Assembly: GCA_017478725.1 (NCBI GenBank)
Contig: JAFVDD010000018.1
Location: 1 to 61,915 of the forward strand
Origin: Paludibacteraceae bacterium
GTDB lineage: Bacteria > Bacteroidota > Bacteroidia > Bacteroidales > Paludibacteraceae
Direction of reading: 5' to 3'
DNA: 61,915 bases
Shown: positions 34,111 to 41,355 of the stretch, in pieces
Layout: every line of letters begins with the position of its first letter
How positions within the stretch are numbered: position 1 is the stretch's first letter
Notes under the pieces: model-generated
What the model saw: only the letters and a program-made list of their open reading frames with translations
Told to the model about the DNA's origin: nothing
Database searches by the model: none
Made by a program: the position numbers and the translations under genes

Positions 34111-35054
34111 TTTTCCCAGCCGAAGCGTTCGCGTCCGATGCGCTCGACCTCTTCGCGGGAGGTAAAGGCCGTAGTGCCACCTGCGGCGGTGGTATTGACC
34201 GCTCCGGTCATATTGCCGTACTGCTGGCAGAGCTCCAGCGGGTCGCCGGCAGCGAGGCGGGTGATGAAACCCGAGTTGAACGAATCGCCGGCACCGATGC
34301 AGTCCACGACGTTCTTGTTGAGCAAGGCTTTCTGGATACGGTCCGGCTTGCCCTGACGCATCAGCAGACTACCGCGGCTGCCGCATTTGATAACCGCCGC
34401 GTTGGTGTAAGGCCGGATTTTCTCGATTGCCTCGTCGAGTTTGGTGGAATGCGTCAGGAACTTGAGTTCCGTTTCGTTCGGCATGAAGACCGTGAGCAGA
34501 GGCAAGACTGCTTTGTAGTCCAGATCCCATTGCTCCACGGGATCCCACTGGGTGTCCAGCGAGGTGGTCACGCCGTTGGCTTTGCACAGTTCGAGTATTT
34601 TCATGAGGTCGCGTTTGACGCCACCCTGCATGAAGATAGAGGAGATGTGGATATGCTTGGCAGATTTGAACACCTCGGGGTTGATGTCCGCCAGCGACAT
34701 GAAATCCATCGCGCCCTGATAGGTCAGATTGGCCCGGTCCTCGTCATAACTCATACAGATGGTGGCACCTGTTGCATACTTGTCCTGCCGGATGAGATAG
34801 CGCGTGTCCACGCCTTTTTGCTGCAGGCTGGTCTCTACCAGATCGCCGAAACTGTCGTTGCCGATCATGCCGCAGAACGCCACTCTGGCTCCCAAAGCGG
34901 CTGCATTGGCGGCGAAGATAGCGGTGCTGCTACCCAGTGTGAGGGTCATCTGTTTGGCAAACTTCTCCTTGCCGATTTCGGGCTGTCCCTCTATCTGATT
35001 GAGAATAAGATCGACATTCAGTTCGCCTAAGGCTATAATATCAAAGGGCTTCAT
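34107..35054 (-). CDS. PfkB-family sugar kinase (candidate tagatose-6-phosphate kinase)
   Basis: 315 residues. Ribokinase fold with the N-terminal GELNVDLILNQIEG, substrate-binding GSSTAIFAANAAALGARVAF and GMIGNDSFGDLVETSL, and the catalytic C-terminal signature DCIGAGDSFNSGF with the Asp base. PfkB enzymes phosphorylate sugars or sugar phosphates with ATP. Between an AgaS-type isomerase and a GatZ-type aldolase subunit, the expected job is tagatose-6-P to tagatose-1,6-bisphosphate. Direct phosphorylation of a free sugar cannot be excluded. It lies 33 nt after the esterase gene and overlaps a word repeat at its stop codon. Confidence 0.87.
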   Translation of the reverse strand: MKPFDIIALGELNVDLILNQIEGQPEIGKEKFAKQMTLTLGSSTAIFAANAAALGARVAFCGMIGNDSFGDLVETSLQQKGVDTRYLIRQDKYATGATICMSYDEDRANLTYQGAMDFMSLADINPEVFKSAKHIHISSIFMQGGVKRDLMKILELCKANGVTTSLDTQWDPVEQWDLDYKAVLPLLTVFMPNETELKFLTHSTKLDEAIEKIRPYTNAAVIKCGSRGSLLMRQGKPDRIQKALLNKNVVDCIGAGDSFNSGFITRLAAGDPLELCQQYGNMTGAVNTTAAGGTTAFTSREEVERIGRERFGWEK

Positions 35055-35061
35055 GGGATGT

Positions 35062-35096
35062 AATGGTTAATGGTTGATGGTTAGGGGTTATTGGTA
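35062..35096. repeat. GGTTAATGGTTGATGGTTAGGGGTTATTGG word repeat
   Basis: Four copies of a 7-8-bp word GGTTAAT/GGTTGAT in the gap between the esterase and pfkB genes, running into the esterase stop codon. Confidence 0.75.
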
Positions 35097-36467
35097 ATTC
35101 TTGAAGAAAGCGACGGGTGACCAGCCTTTGGGATAGTCGTGCCCCATTTCGGGTCCGAAGATATATTTCTTGTCCGCTTCGGGCGTCAAGAGGTTGTTGA
35201 AGGGCACAACGTTGGTTCGCGGCGGGCATACGTCGTCCTGCAATCCGCTGCTCGCCATCACCGGGCAGGAGATACGCGTAGCGAGGTTCTTGGTATCAAA
35301 ATAAGAGAGGAAAGCCAGCATCTCTTCGGTGGTCATCGCGCCTTTGCAGCGTTTGGATATCTCGACCGCCAGCCCGCCTATCTCCCAGGCATCGGCATAA
35401 TCGCCGAGGAAAGCCACGTTGGCCGCAATGGCTGTGAACGGATAATCGCTCAGCGCCGCCGCGGCGTAGGTGAGCGCACCGCCCTGCGAGGACCCTTCAG
35501 CAAAGAGGCGGGTCATGTCGCTGGTGGGGCGGGTAGCCATAAACCGCACGGCTTGCACCACATCCATAAACGCGCCGCGGTAGTAATAACTGTCCTTGTC
35601 GCCGAAATGATAGGCGAACCAGTCGGAGTTGTAGATATTGATACAATCCTCTGTCACTCCGGGATTGCCCGTCGAGGCAGGACGGTTGTTGAGGTACTGT
35701 CCGCGATGGGAGAGATAGAACTCGGCGTACTGCGACGAGCCTCCTGAGGGACATTCGCATTTGGCTTTGCTGCCGGCGGTGTCGTAGCCGTAGAAATGGA
35801 GGATAACCGGGTGTTGGGCTCCGTCCTGCGGCTCGCAGTAATAGCCGCGTATCTTGACCGGCTCGCCTGTCAGGCCGTCCGGCACGGAATAGAACTCCAC
35901 CAGATAGACCTTGCGCGCGGCACTGCTCTTGGACTCAATCTCAATGAGTTGCGGCGCCATGTCCACCTCAGCAAGCTGGTCCTTGGCCGCCTGCCAGAAA
36001 GCATCATAATCCGGCTGTTGGTCAGGGGCGGAGACAATAGCAAAGGGGTCGATACCGAAGATAAAATGGCGTGCGGTTTTTCCGTTCACGAAACAGGACG
36101 CGCGGTAGAATCCGGGCGCGAGATTGTCGGTAGTAGTGAAGACGAAATCTTTTTCGCTCTTGCCCGCCAGTTCCAGCGAGTCGGTGATGGTAGTCACCGC
36201 CTTTTTGCTATCGGTAGCGATGCGTATCAGCGCCTCCACCTTGACCGCCTCAGCGTTGGGGTTAGCCACATGCAGGGTGATCTGCGGCCGGGCAGACCAT
36301 ACCCAGTCGCCGGTCACAGGCACCGAAGCCGTCACCAGCGAGAGGTCGGGTTGCTCCAGCGGTTCGTTGCCGTCAGGCCCGTTATGAGACTGTTTCTCAC
36401 ACCCGCACGCGCCCATTATCAGTATGGACGCGAGCGCGAGCGCGAAGATGTAGAAGCGATGTTTCAT
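35088..36467 (-). CDS. Acetyl-xylan-esterase-like (CE7/AXE1) exported hydrolase
   Basis: 459 residues. A signal sequence with lipobox-like MGAC is followed by a beta-sandwich domain (~40-135) and an alpha/beta-hydrolase of the AXE1 family. Motifs: HFYGYD, SHRGQYLNN (the RGQ typical of CE7), nucleophile Ser in AEGSSQGG, Asp in SGLQDDVCPP and His in GPEMGHDYP, giving a complete Ser-Asp-His triad. CE7 enzymes deacetylate small acetylated sugars and antibiotics. In this locus it may remove O-acetyl groups from the target glycan; N-deacetylation would be outside known CE7 activity. It overlaps the upstream gatZ-like gene by 4 nt, so it is translationally coupled to cytoplasmic catabolism although itself exported. 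Confidence 0.85.
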   Translation of the reverse strand: MKHRFYIFALALASILIMGACGCEKQSHNGPDGNEPLEQPDLSLVTASVPVTGDWVWSARPQITLHVANPNAEAVKVEALIRIATDSKKAVTTITDSLELAGKSEKDFVFTTTDNLAPGFYRASCFVNGKTARHFIFGIDPFAIVSAPDQQPDYDAFWQAAKDQLAEVDMAPQLIEIESKSSAARKVYLVEFYSVPDGLTGEPVKIRGYYCEPQDGAQHPVILHFYGYDTAGSKAKCECPSGGSSQYAEFYLSHRGQYLNNRPASTGNPGVTEDCINIYNSDWFAYHFGDKDSYYYRGAFMDVVQAVRFMATRPTSDMTRLFAEGSSQGGALTYAAAALSDYPFTAIAANVAFLGDYADAWEIGGLAVEISKRCKGAMTTEEMLAFLSYFDTKNLATRISCPVMASSGLQDDVCPPRTNVVPFNNLLTPEADKKYIFGPEMGHDYPKGWSPVAFFKNYQ

Positions 36468-37693
36468 TTCAGATAATCGTTCAGATTGACAATATTGAAT
36501 GCGTTGTAGTACTTGTCCATGTTATGCTCTATACGCATGAGTACCACCTCCTCTGCGTGGATGCCGAGGCGTTCAAGGTTGTCATAGAGCGTCTGGCGTG
36601 CCACGAGTGCCTCGGGTTTCTGCCAGATGTAGCGGCAGCCTGTCATCACGAGCCACAGCTGGCGTTCGGGTGTGCAGTCCTTGAGGTCCTTGCCCACCTC
36701 GTCGCCATGCAGCCATTTTTTCCAGCGGTTGGACTCATAGACGAGTTTCCAGAGGACATCGGTCATGTGGCTCAGTTGCGCCACCTTGCCGGCTGCGAAC
36801 TGTTTTTTCTCTTCCTCCTCCAGTTCAGCCAGCGCCTCGTACTCGTTCATGGTGAACTCCGGTCCGACATTGGCGGCACCCATACCCGCCTTCGGGTAGT
36901 CCTCGGGATTATCCACATCGTCGGAGTAGTGACCCTTGATATAACTGCCGTAAGGACGCACTTTGGCGGTCAGTTTGCGTGCCACCTCTGCATCAAAGAA
37001 CGTAGTATGCAGGTCGGTGCCCACCTTGCCGACGATGAAGCATGGCCAGATGTCGTCGAGTCCGACCTCATGCAGACCGGCTTTGAGACCCTCGAGGAAA
37101 GTATCAAAGGTTTTCTCGTCAGCCAGACCGCCGTGTACCTCCTCGGTACCCACCTCGTAGGAGATAGGAGCGATGCCGTGTGCTTTGCGGAAATCCTCGG
37201 CATGCTTGATCAGTTCGACGGTGCGTTTCACCACCACGTGGATGTCGATGATCTCACCCTTGGGCAGGAAGATGTCCACTGTCGGATCGACATGGATGAG
37301 GTCGTAGCCGGCCAGGATAGCCGCCTCGTAGCTCTTTTTCACGCCGTTCATGGCGCGCTCGGTGTCCCAACGCTCGATGGACTGTTTGTCCTTGAGCCAC
37401 GGGCCGCCGTGATCGATAGCCACGACGTAGGGCCCGGTGTAATGGACGGCTGCCGCTTCGCGGGCCAGAATCTTGGTAAACTCCTCCTGCGTCATACCTG
37501 TGTAGCCTCCGTCGCAGTCCACCTGATTGAGGGTAGTAGCGAAATAGATAGGCGAGTTGTTGCGTTTCGCAGCGCGGAACGATGCTTTGATTACTGACAA
37601 GGAGTTCGGGCACGCTGCAAAAAGTGTCATCGGGACTCCTGTTGCTTTTTTACGTTCCTCCATCACGCGGAGGATATTTTCAGTCTTTGCCAT
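36464..37693 (-). CDS. D-tagatose-1,6-bisphosphate aldolase subunit, GatZ/KbaZ type
   Basis: 409 residues, PF08013 family. Diagnostic segments: GVPMTLFAACPNSLSVIKAS, NQVDCDGGYTGMT, VVAIDHGGPWLKD, GYDLIHVDPTVDIFLPKG, ISYEVGTEEVHGGL, CFIVGKVGTDLHTTFFD and GMGAANVGPEFT. In enterobacteria GatZ/KbaZ supports the catalytic class II subunit GatY/KbaY; no GatY homologue is in this window. Either the catalytic partner is elsewhere or the protein acts alone, as has been considered for some stand-alone members. Its role would be cleavage of tagatose-1,6-bisP to DHAP and glyceraldehyde-3-P. It lies 41 nt after agaS. Confidence 0.88.
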   Translation of the reverse strand: MAKTENILRVMEERKKATGVPMTLFAACPNSLSVIKASFRAAKRNNSPIYFATTLNQVDCDGGYTGMTQEEFTKILAREAAAVHYTGPYVVAIDHGGPWLKDKQSIERWDTERAMNGVKKSYEAAILAGYDLIHVDPTVDIFLPKGEIIDIHVVVKRTVELIKHAEDFRKAHGIAPISYEVGTEEVHGGLADEKTFDTFLEGLKAGLHEVGLDDIWPCFIVGKVGTDLHTTFFDAEVARKLTAKVRPYGSYIKGHYSDDVDNPEDYPKAGMGAANVGPEFTMNEYEALAELEEEEKKQFAAGKVAQLSHMTDVLWKLVYESNRWKKWLHGDEVGKDLKDCTPERQLWLVMTGCRYIWQKPEALVARQTLYDNLERLGIHAEEVVLMRIEHNMDKYYNAFNIVNLNDYLK

Positions 37694-37697
37694 AAAA

Positions 37698-37742
37698 CTA
37701 TTTAATCATTTAATCATTTATCTATTTTTCTCATTTATTCAT
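37698..37742. repeat. TTTAATCATTTAATCATTTATC word repeat
   Basis: A 9-bp unit TTTAATCAT followed by decayed copies (ATTTATC, TCATTTATTCAT), filling the agaS-gatZ gap and including the agaS stop codon. Confidence 0.75.
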
Positions 37743-38856
37743 AGATGGTCACTCCTTCGACTACGCGGTGGATATTGCCGCTTACGGATGGTGCGTCGGG
37801 ATTCAAGCCATGAGCGAGTGAGGCGTAATAGCCGAGCAGCTGGCCCACCAGTACATAAGGCACTACACCATAGAAATCCGTCTCGGCTTTGCTGTAAGGC
37901 AGCTGCACAACGAGGTCCGCCTTGACATCCGGCATACCGGGTTCGCGGCCGGAGATGACGATGATCTGGGCTACGGGCTGGTTGTTGGCATCCACCTGAC
38001 GGATCAGGTCGCGCTCGTAGCGCATGATTTTCTCCTCATCGGTCATGAGATAGACCACAATGGATTTGTTGTTCACCACGGCTTTGGGTCCGTGACGGAA
38101 GCCCAGGAAACTATCGAACTTGCAGACCACCGCACCGTCGGTGAGTTCCTGCAATTTCAGATGGCACTCCTCGGCGATACCTTTCAAGGCTCCCGAGCCG
38201 AGGAACACACCGCGCTCGAACGGGCGGGAAGCAATCTCTTTCAATTTCTCTTCGTATTGCGCGATCACCGTCTCGGCATTTTTCACCGCTTTCTCTATCA
38301 CCGCGGCGTCCTGCTCCAACGTATCAATATGACCGAGCATCAGGCATGTGAGCAGCATGGTGGAGAAACTGCTGGTCATAGCCAGCGACTTGTCGTCGGT
38401 CTCCTCCGGCAGCAACAAAAGCAGGATATTGTCTTTCCCCTCCGCCTGCAGCGCCAGTTTGCCGCTCTTGTTGCAGGTGATATAGATATGCGCCACATTC
38501 TTGCATAGTTTGTTCGCCAGATTGACGGCTCCGACACTCTCAGGGCTGTTGCCTGAACGGGCGAAACTGATGAGCAGGAGGGGTCTCTCCTTGTCCAGCA
38601 GGTACTCGGAGTGGGTGATCAGATCGGTAGTAGGCACTGACCGCACGTTGCGCCACATGCCGCGCATCACCGGACAAATAGCATCCCCGATGAATGCCGA
38701 CGTACCTGCACCGGTGAGTACGATGTCCGTATCGGGGGTGAGGTACTTGTGCATGAACGCACGGATCTCATCCTTCGCTGCCAGTAATGCCTCATGCTCC
38801 TTGCGCCACATAGCCGGCTGCTGATGAATCTCGCTGATTGTGAATGAAGTTTTCAT
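37735..38856 (-). CDS. agaS: SIS-domain galactosamine-6-phosphate deaminase/isomerase (AgaS-like)
   Basis: 373 residues with two SIS domains. SIS1 (~30-185): DTDIVLTGAGTSAFIGDAIC, TTDLITHSEYLLD, LLISFARSGNSPESVGAV. SIS2 (~215-350): RGVFLGSGALKGIAEECHLK, LQELTDGAVVCKFDSFLGFR, HGPKAVVNNKSIVVYLM, QIIVISGR. The HGPK and FARSGNSPES forms are those of the AgaS group, which converts galactosamine-6-P to tagatose-6-P and ammonia, not of GlmS. It is the first gene of its operon. A -7 box lies 30 nt upstream and the palindromic operator ~150 nt upstream of the start. Confidence 0.9.
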   Translation of the reverse strand: MKTSFTISEIHQQPAMWRKEHEALLAAKDEIRAFMHKYLTPDTDIVLTGAGTSAFIGDAICPVMRGMWRNVRSVPTTDLITHSEYLLDKERPLLLISFARSGNSPESVGAVNLANKLCKNVAHIYITCNKSGKLALQAEGKDNILLLLLPEETDDKSLAMTSSFSTMLLTCLMLGHIDTLEQDAAVIEKAVKNAETVIAQYEEKLKEIASRPFERGVFLGSGALKGIAEECHLKLQELTDGAVVCKFDSFLGFRHGPKAVVNNKSIVVYLMTDEEKIMRYERDLIRQVDANNQPVAQIIVISGREPGMPDVKADLVVQLPYSKAETDFYGVVPYVLVGQLLGYYASLAHGLNPDAPSVSGNIHRVVEGVTIYE

Positions 38857-38885
38857 AGCTGTTGAGTGTTAGAATTATTTTGGTG

Positions 38886-38893
38886 CAAAATTA
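38886..38893 (-). promoter_or_regulatory. -7 box of the agaS operon
   Basis: TAATTTTG on the minus strand, 30 nt before the agaS start. No convincing -33 box stands 19-21 nt upstream, which would suit an activator-dependent promoter. Confidence 0.5.
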
Positions 38894-39003
38894 CTATAAG
38901 TTTCTTAACTTCGGTTAATTATTTCATATGCTTTTCAGCATATTCCGAAACAATAATGCATAAACTATTGTTTATCAGTAGCTTAATAGGTTTCATTTCT
39001 TAT

Positions 39004-39019
39004 TTCGAAACATTTCGAA
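39004..39019. promoter_or_regulatory. Palindromic operator TTCGAAACATTTCGAA upstream of agaS
   Basis: Matches the perfect palindrome at 23538..23553 at 15 of 16 positions. It lies ~110 nt upstream of the agaS -7 box, between agaS and the CBM9-like gene. Confidence 0.65.
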
Positions 39020-39022
39020 GAT

Positions 39023-39592
39023 TCATGTCAGCAGGATCTCTCCGAAATACTCCGGGCGGTGAAAATCCGGTTCGGGCAAGCGGATGGGTTGCCAGCTCAC
39101 GAAATGAGGGAGTTTGGTTTTATCGCCGCATTTATAGAAATTGGCGCGGAGGCGCTGCGGGAAGACAGGCGGTTGCTCCCTGAATATGAGGCGTAGCGGA
39201 ATATCCAGTTCCACCTCCCATTCAAACACTCCGTCCCGCTCAGGAATCGCCTCATGCGGGCAGGTACAGCGACGGCGTATAAGCGCCATCTCATCGGGCG
39301 TCAGAGGGGTTACGGCCTCCGCCCTCCCCATGCGGCGTGAGGCGACCATGGCTCCGATACAGTTCGCCTCGAAATTCATATAGTATTTATCACCGGGTAC
39401 CTGGCAGAAGAACTCGACACACGAGTCCTCCCAGACGGGTCCCTGGTCGGCGGTTGTCAGGGCGCGCAGTTGCGCGCCTTTGACATAGTAATGCAAATAG
39501 AGGAAAGCATGATCGTTGGTCACGGACACCCGCGTCTCGGGGCAATAGGGGAAGCGGTCACGCCAGTTCACTTGGTCAATCGGAAGAAGCAT
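39023..39592 (-). CDS. CBM9-like carbohydrate-binding protein without signal peptide
   Basis: 189 residues. A single beta-sandwich of the CBM9-like/DOMON-related group: FLYLHYYVKG, WEDSCVEFFCQVPGD, YYMNFEANCIGAM, WEVELDIPLRLIF and ANFYKCGDKTKLPHFVSW. No signal peptide or lipobox is visible, so a cytoplasmic location is predicted, odd for a CBM9-like protein. It is last in a three-gene operon 27 nt after the HAD-kinase fusion. Its role may be sugar or lipid-sugar binding in the cytoplasm; no enzymatic function is evident. Confidence 0.75.
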   Translation of the reverse strand: MLLPIDQVNWRDRFPYCPETRVSVTNDHAFLYLHYYVKGAQLRALTTADQGPVWEDSCVEFFCQVPGDKYYMNFEANCIGAMVASRRMGRAEAVTPLTPDEMALIRRRCTCPHEAIPERDGVFEWEVELDIPLRLIFREQPPVFPQRLRANFYKCGDKTKLPHFVSWQPIRLPEPDFHRPEYFGEILLT

Positions 39593-39598
39593 TTATAA

Positions 39599-39650
39599 TT
39601 AAGGGTTAAGGGTTAAGGGTTAATGGCGAATGGACGAATGGTGAATGATT
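39599..39650. repeat. GGGTTAA and GGCGAATGGACGAATGG word repeats
   Basis: Three copies of AAGGGTTA, then GGCGAATGGACGAATGGTGAATG. The second half is read in frame as the C-terminal IIHHSSIRH of the HAD-kinase protein, so the gene end was extended or replaced by repeat. Confidence 0.75.
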
Positions 39651-41332
39651 TGCAGCATTTGGTCTGCTACTTTCTCCTGCTCCTCGAGCAGGCGCAGCTG
39701 GGCACGCGTACGCACCAGATTGTGCTCGGGGTACTGTATCTTATAATAGGTGTCGCCGTTGATATAATCCGTGAAGAAGCGCACAGCCTGCATGTAACTG
39801 AGCAGGCGGCATCCATAAGGCAGCAGCTCTTTCTCCATATCGGTCAGGAATGAGGCTTCCCTGAGATAGCCTCGCGTATAGGCCTCATAAATCTCCATAT
39901 CCACATGAATGCGGTCCAGATCAGGATCGTCCTCCAAGCCCGTGTTGGCCGCAGTACGCATGAAATCGCCAAAATCGCTCAGCACGAAGCCCGGCATGAC
40001 CGTATCCAGATCGACGATACAGATAGGTTTGCCTGATTCGTCGAAAAGGACGTTGTTGACCTTGGTGTCACAATGATTGATATGCTTGCTCAGTTTGCCC
40101 TCCCTGAACAAGCGTTCCGCCAGACACATCGCCTCGCGGCGGCTGTCAATCGCCGCGATAATATCCGCGCAGGCAGCCTTGCGTCCGACGGGGTCGGCAG
40201 CCAATGCTTCGTCCAGCTGCTGCAGGCGGAACTCCATGTTATGGAAATTAGGGATAGACTCGCACAGGGCGTCAAAGGGCAGATCCGCCAGCTGGCATTG
40301 GAAGCGTCCGAAAGCTTCGCCGGTCAGTTCGGCGGAGAGAGGCGTCACTTTCTCCTGCGAGGTAGCATGTTCGATGAGCACATACACACGCCAATAATCG
40401 CCCATAGGGGTACGGTAGTAGAGTTTGCCGTCCGTAGCAGGCACCAGTTCCATCACCTTGCGGTCGATATCCTTCTCGCCTGCCGTCTCCAGTTTGCGGC
40501 GGATATGCTCTGTCACGATCCGGATATTTTGCTGCAGCCCTTCCACATTCCGGAAGATATGATGGTTGATGCGTTGCAGGAAATAGGATTTCCCGCCCGG
40601 GTGTTTCGCCCGCACCACATACGAATCATTGATAAACCCTATTTTCAGGGGCCTCGGGGCTTCCAGTTCGCCGGACAGGGCAAAATGATCCAGGATCAGC
40701 CGCAGCGCCAGTTCGTCAATCGAGGCGCATGTCTGCCATCCCAGGCACTGCTCTGCCGCCGCCCGGTTGCGGTCCAGATCATCGACATAGATAACGGACG
40801 AAGGGTTGATGGACGAAGGGCGAATGGCTTGGTTGACATACTCAAACATCTCTCGCGAAGGCTTAGCCATATGCAAGTGCTGCGACGCGAAAACGCCGTC
40901 GAAATAGCGGTCGAGGTGATAGCGCTCGAATATCGGGTCCCAGTGCAGCTGATTCGAATTGGAGAGCAGATAGGTTTTGTAGCCCGCCTGACGCAAAGCG
41001 GCAATATACTCCAAGCGCTCCTCCGGCAAATCGCCCAGCATGCTCATCCACGCCGTGCGTACATCCTCTATCGTCGTTCCGGGACGGCAGTATTCCAAGA
41101 GCGAGGAGAGGAATTCGCCGGTAGAGATGAGTCCGTGCTCGTAGTCATGCATCAGCTGGCGCGAAGCCACACTGACCGCCGCTACTCCTTCGCCCTCATC
41201 GTCGATACCCAGCACATTGCGTACGTTTTCCTCGCCCATCAGGCGTTTGAAATTCCCCACACATCGGGGCACATTCAGATTGATGATCACGCCGCCCATA
41301 TCGAAGACGACGGTGTTGATTCGGTTTTTCAT
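39620..41332 (-). CDS. Fusion of a YihX-like HAD phosphatase and a NahK-like sugar kinase
   Basis: 570 residues. N-terminal HAD-IA domain (~1-205): motif I VVFDMGGVIINLN, motif II LLSNSN, motif III Lys in HMAKPSREMF, motif IV VIYVDDLDRN. The DMGGV motif resembles YihX-type sugar-1-phosphatases. C-terminal APH-fold kinase (~225-560): FINDSYVV, FLQRINHHIFRNVEGLQQNI, Brenner motif HINHCDTKVNNVLFD, and the Asp of CIVDLDTVMPG, as in NahK-type N-acetylhexosamine-1-kinases. One chain would thus pair a possible sugar-1-P phosphatase with a kinase that makes sugar-1-P. A GGACGAAGGGTTGATGGACGAAG-type repeat adds RPSSINPSS before HAD motif IV. It sits 23 nt after the DUF4832 gene. Confidence 0.85.
   Translation of the reverse strand: MKNRINTVVFDMGGVIINLNVPRCVGNFKRLMGEENVRNVLGIDDEGEGVAAVSVASRQLMHDYEHGLISTGEFLSSLLEYCRPGTTIEDVRTAWMSMLGDLPEERLEYIAALRQAGYKTYLLSNSNQLHWDPIFERYHLDRYFDGVFASQHLHMAKPSREMFEYVNQAIRPSSINPSSVIYVDDLDRNRAAAEQCLGWQTCASIDELALRLILDHFALSGELEAPRPLKIGFINDSYVVRAKHPGGKSYFLQRINHHIFRNVEGLQQNIRIVTEHIRRKLETAGEKDIDRKVMELVPATDGKLYYRTPMGDYWRVYVLIEHATSQEKVTPLSAELTGEAFGRFQCQLADLPFDALCESIPNFHNMEFRLQQLDEALAADPVGRKAACADIIAAIDSRREAMCLAERLFREGKLSKHINHCDTKVNNVLFDESGKPICIVDLDTVMPGFVLSDFGDFMRTAANTGLEDDPDLDRIHVDMEIYEAYTRGYLREASFLTDMEKELLPYGCRLLSYMQAVRFFTDYINGDTYYKIQYPEHNLVRTRAQLRLLEEQEKVADQMLQIIHHSSIRH
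40796..40827. repeat. GGACGAAGGGTTGATGGACGAAGGGCGAATGG repeat inside the HAD domain
   Basis: Imperfect tandem copies of GGACGAAGGG[T/C] words, read as RPSSINPSS between helix and motif IV. The same words form the gap repeat just downstream of this gene. Confidence 0.7.
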
Positions 41333-41355
41333 GGTGTGGTTGTTATAGTGTTTTG

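Noticed and set aside
35088-36467. GalNAc N-deacetylase
   Set aside because: Motifs (RGQ, GSSQGG, Ser-Asp-His) are those of CE7 O-acetyl esterases; known GalNAc deacetylases are metal-dependent and unrelated.
36464-37693. Catalytic class II tagatose-bisphosphate aldolase (GatY/KbaY)
   Set aside because: The sequence follows the GatZ/KbaZ family instead, and no GatY-type metal-binding pattern was found in the window.
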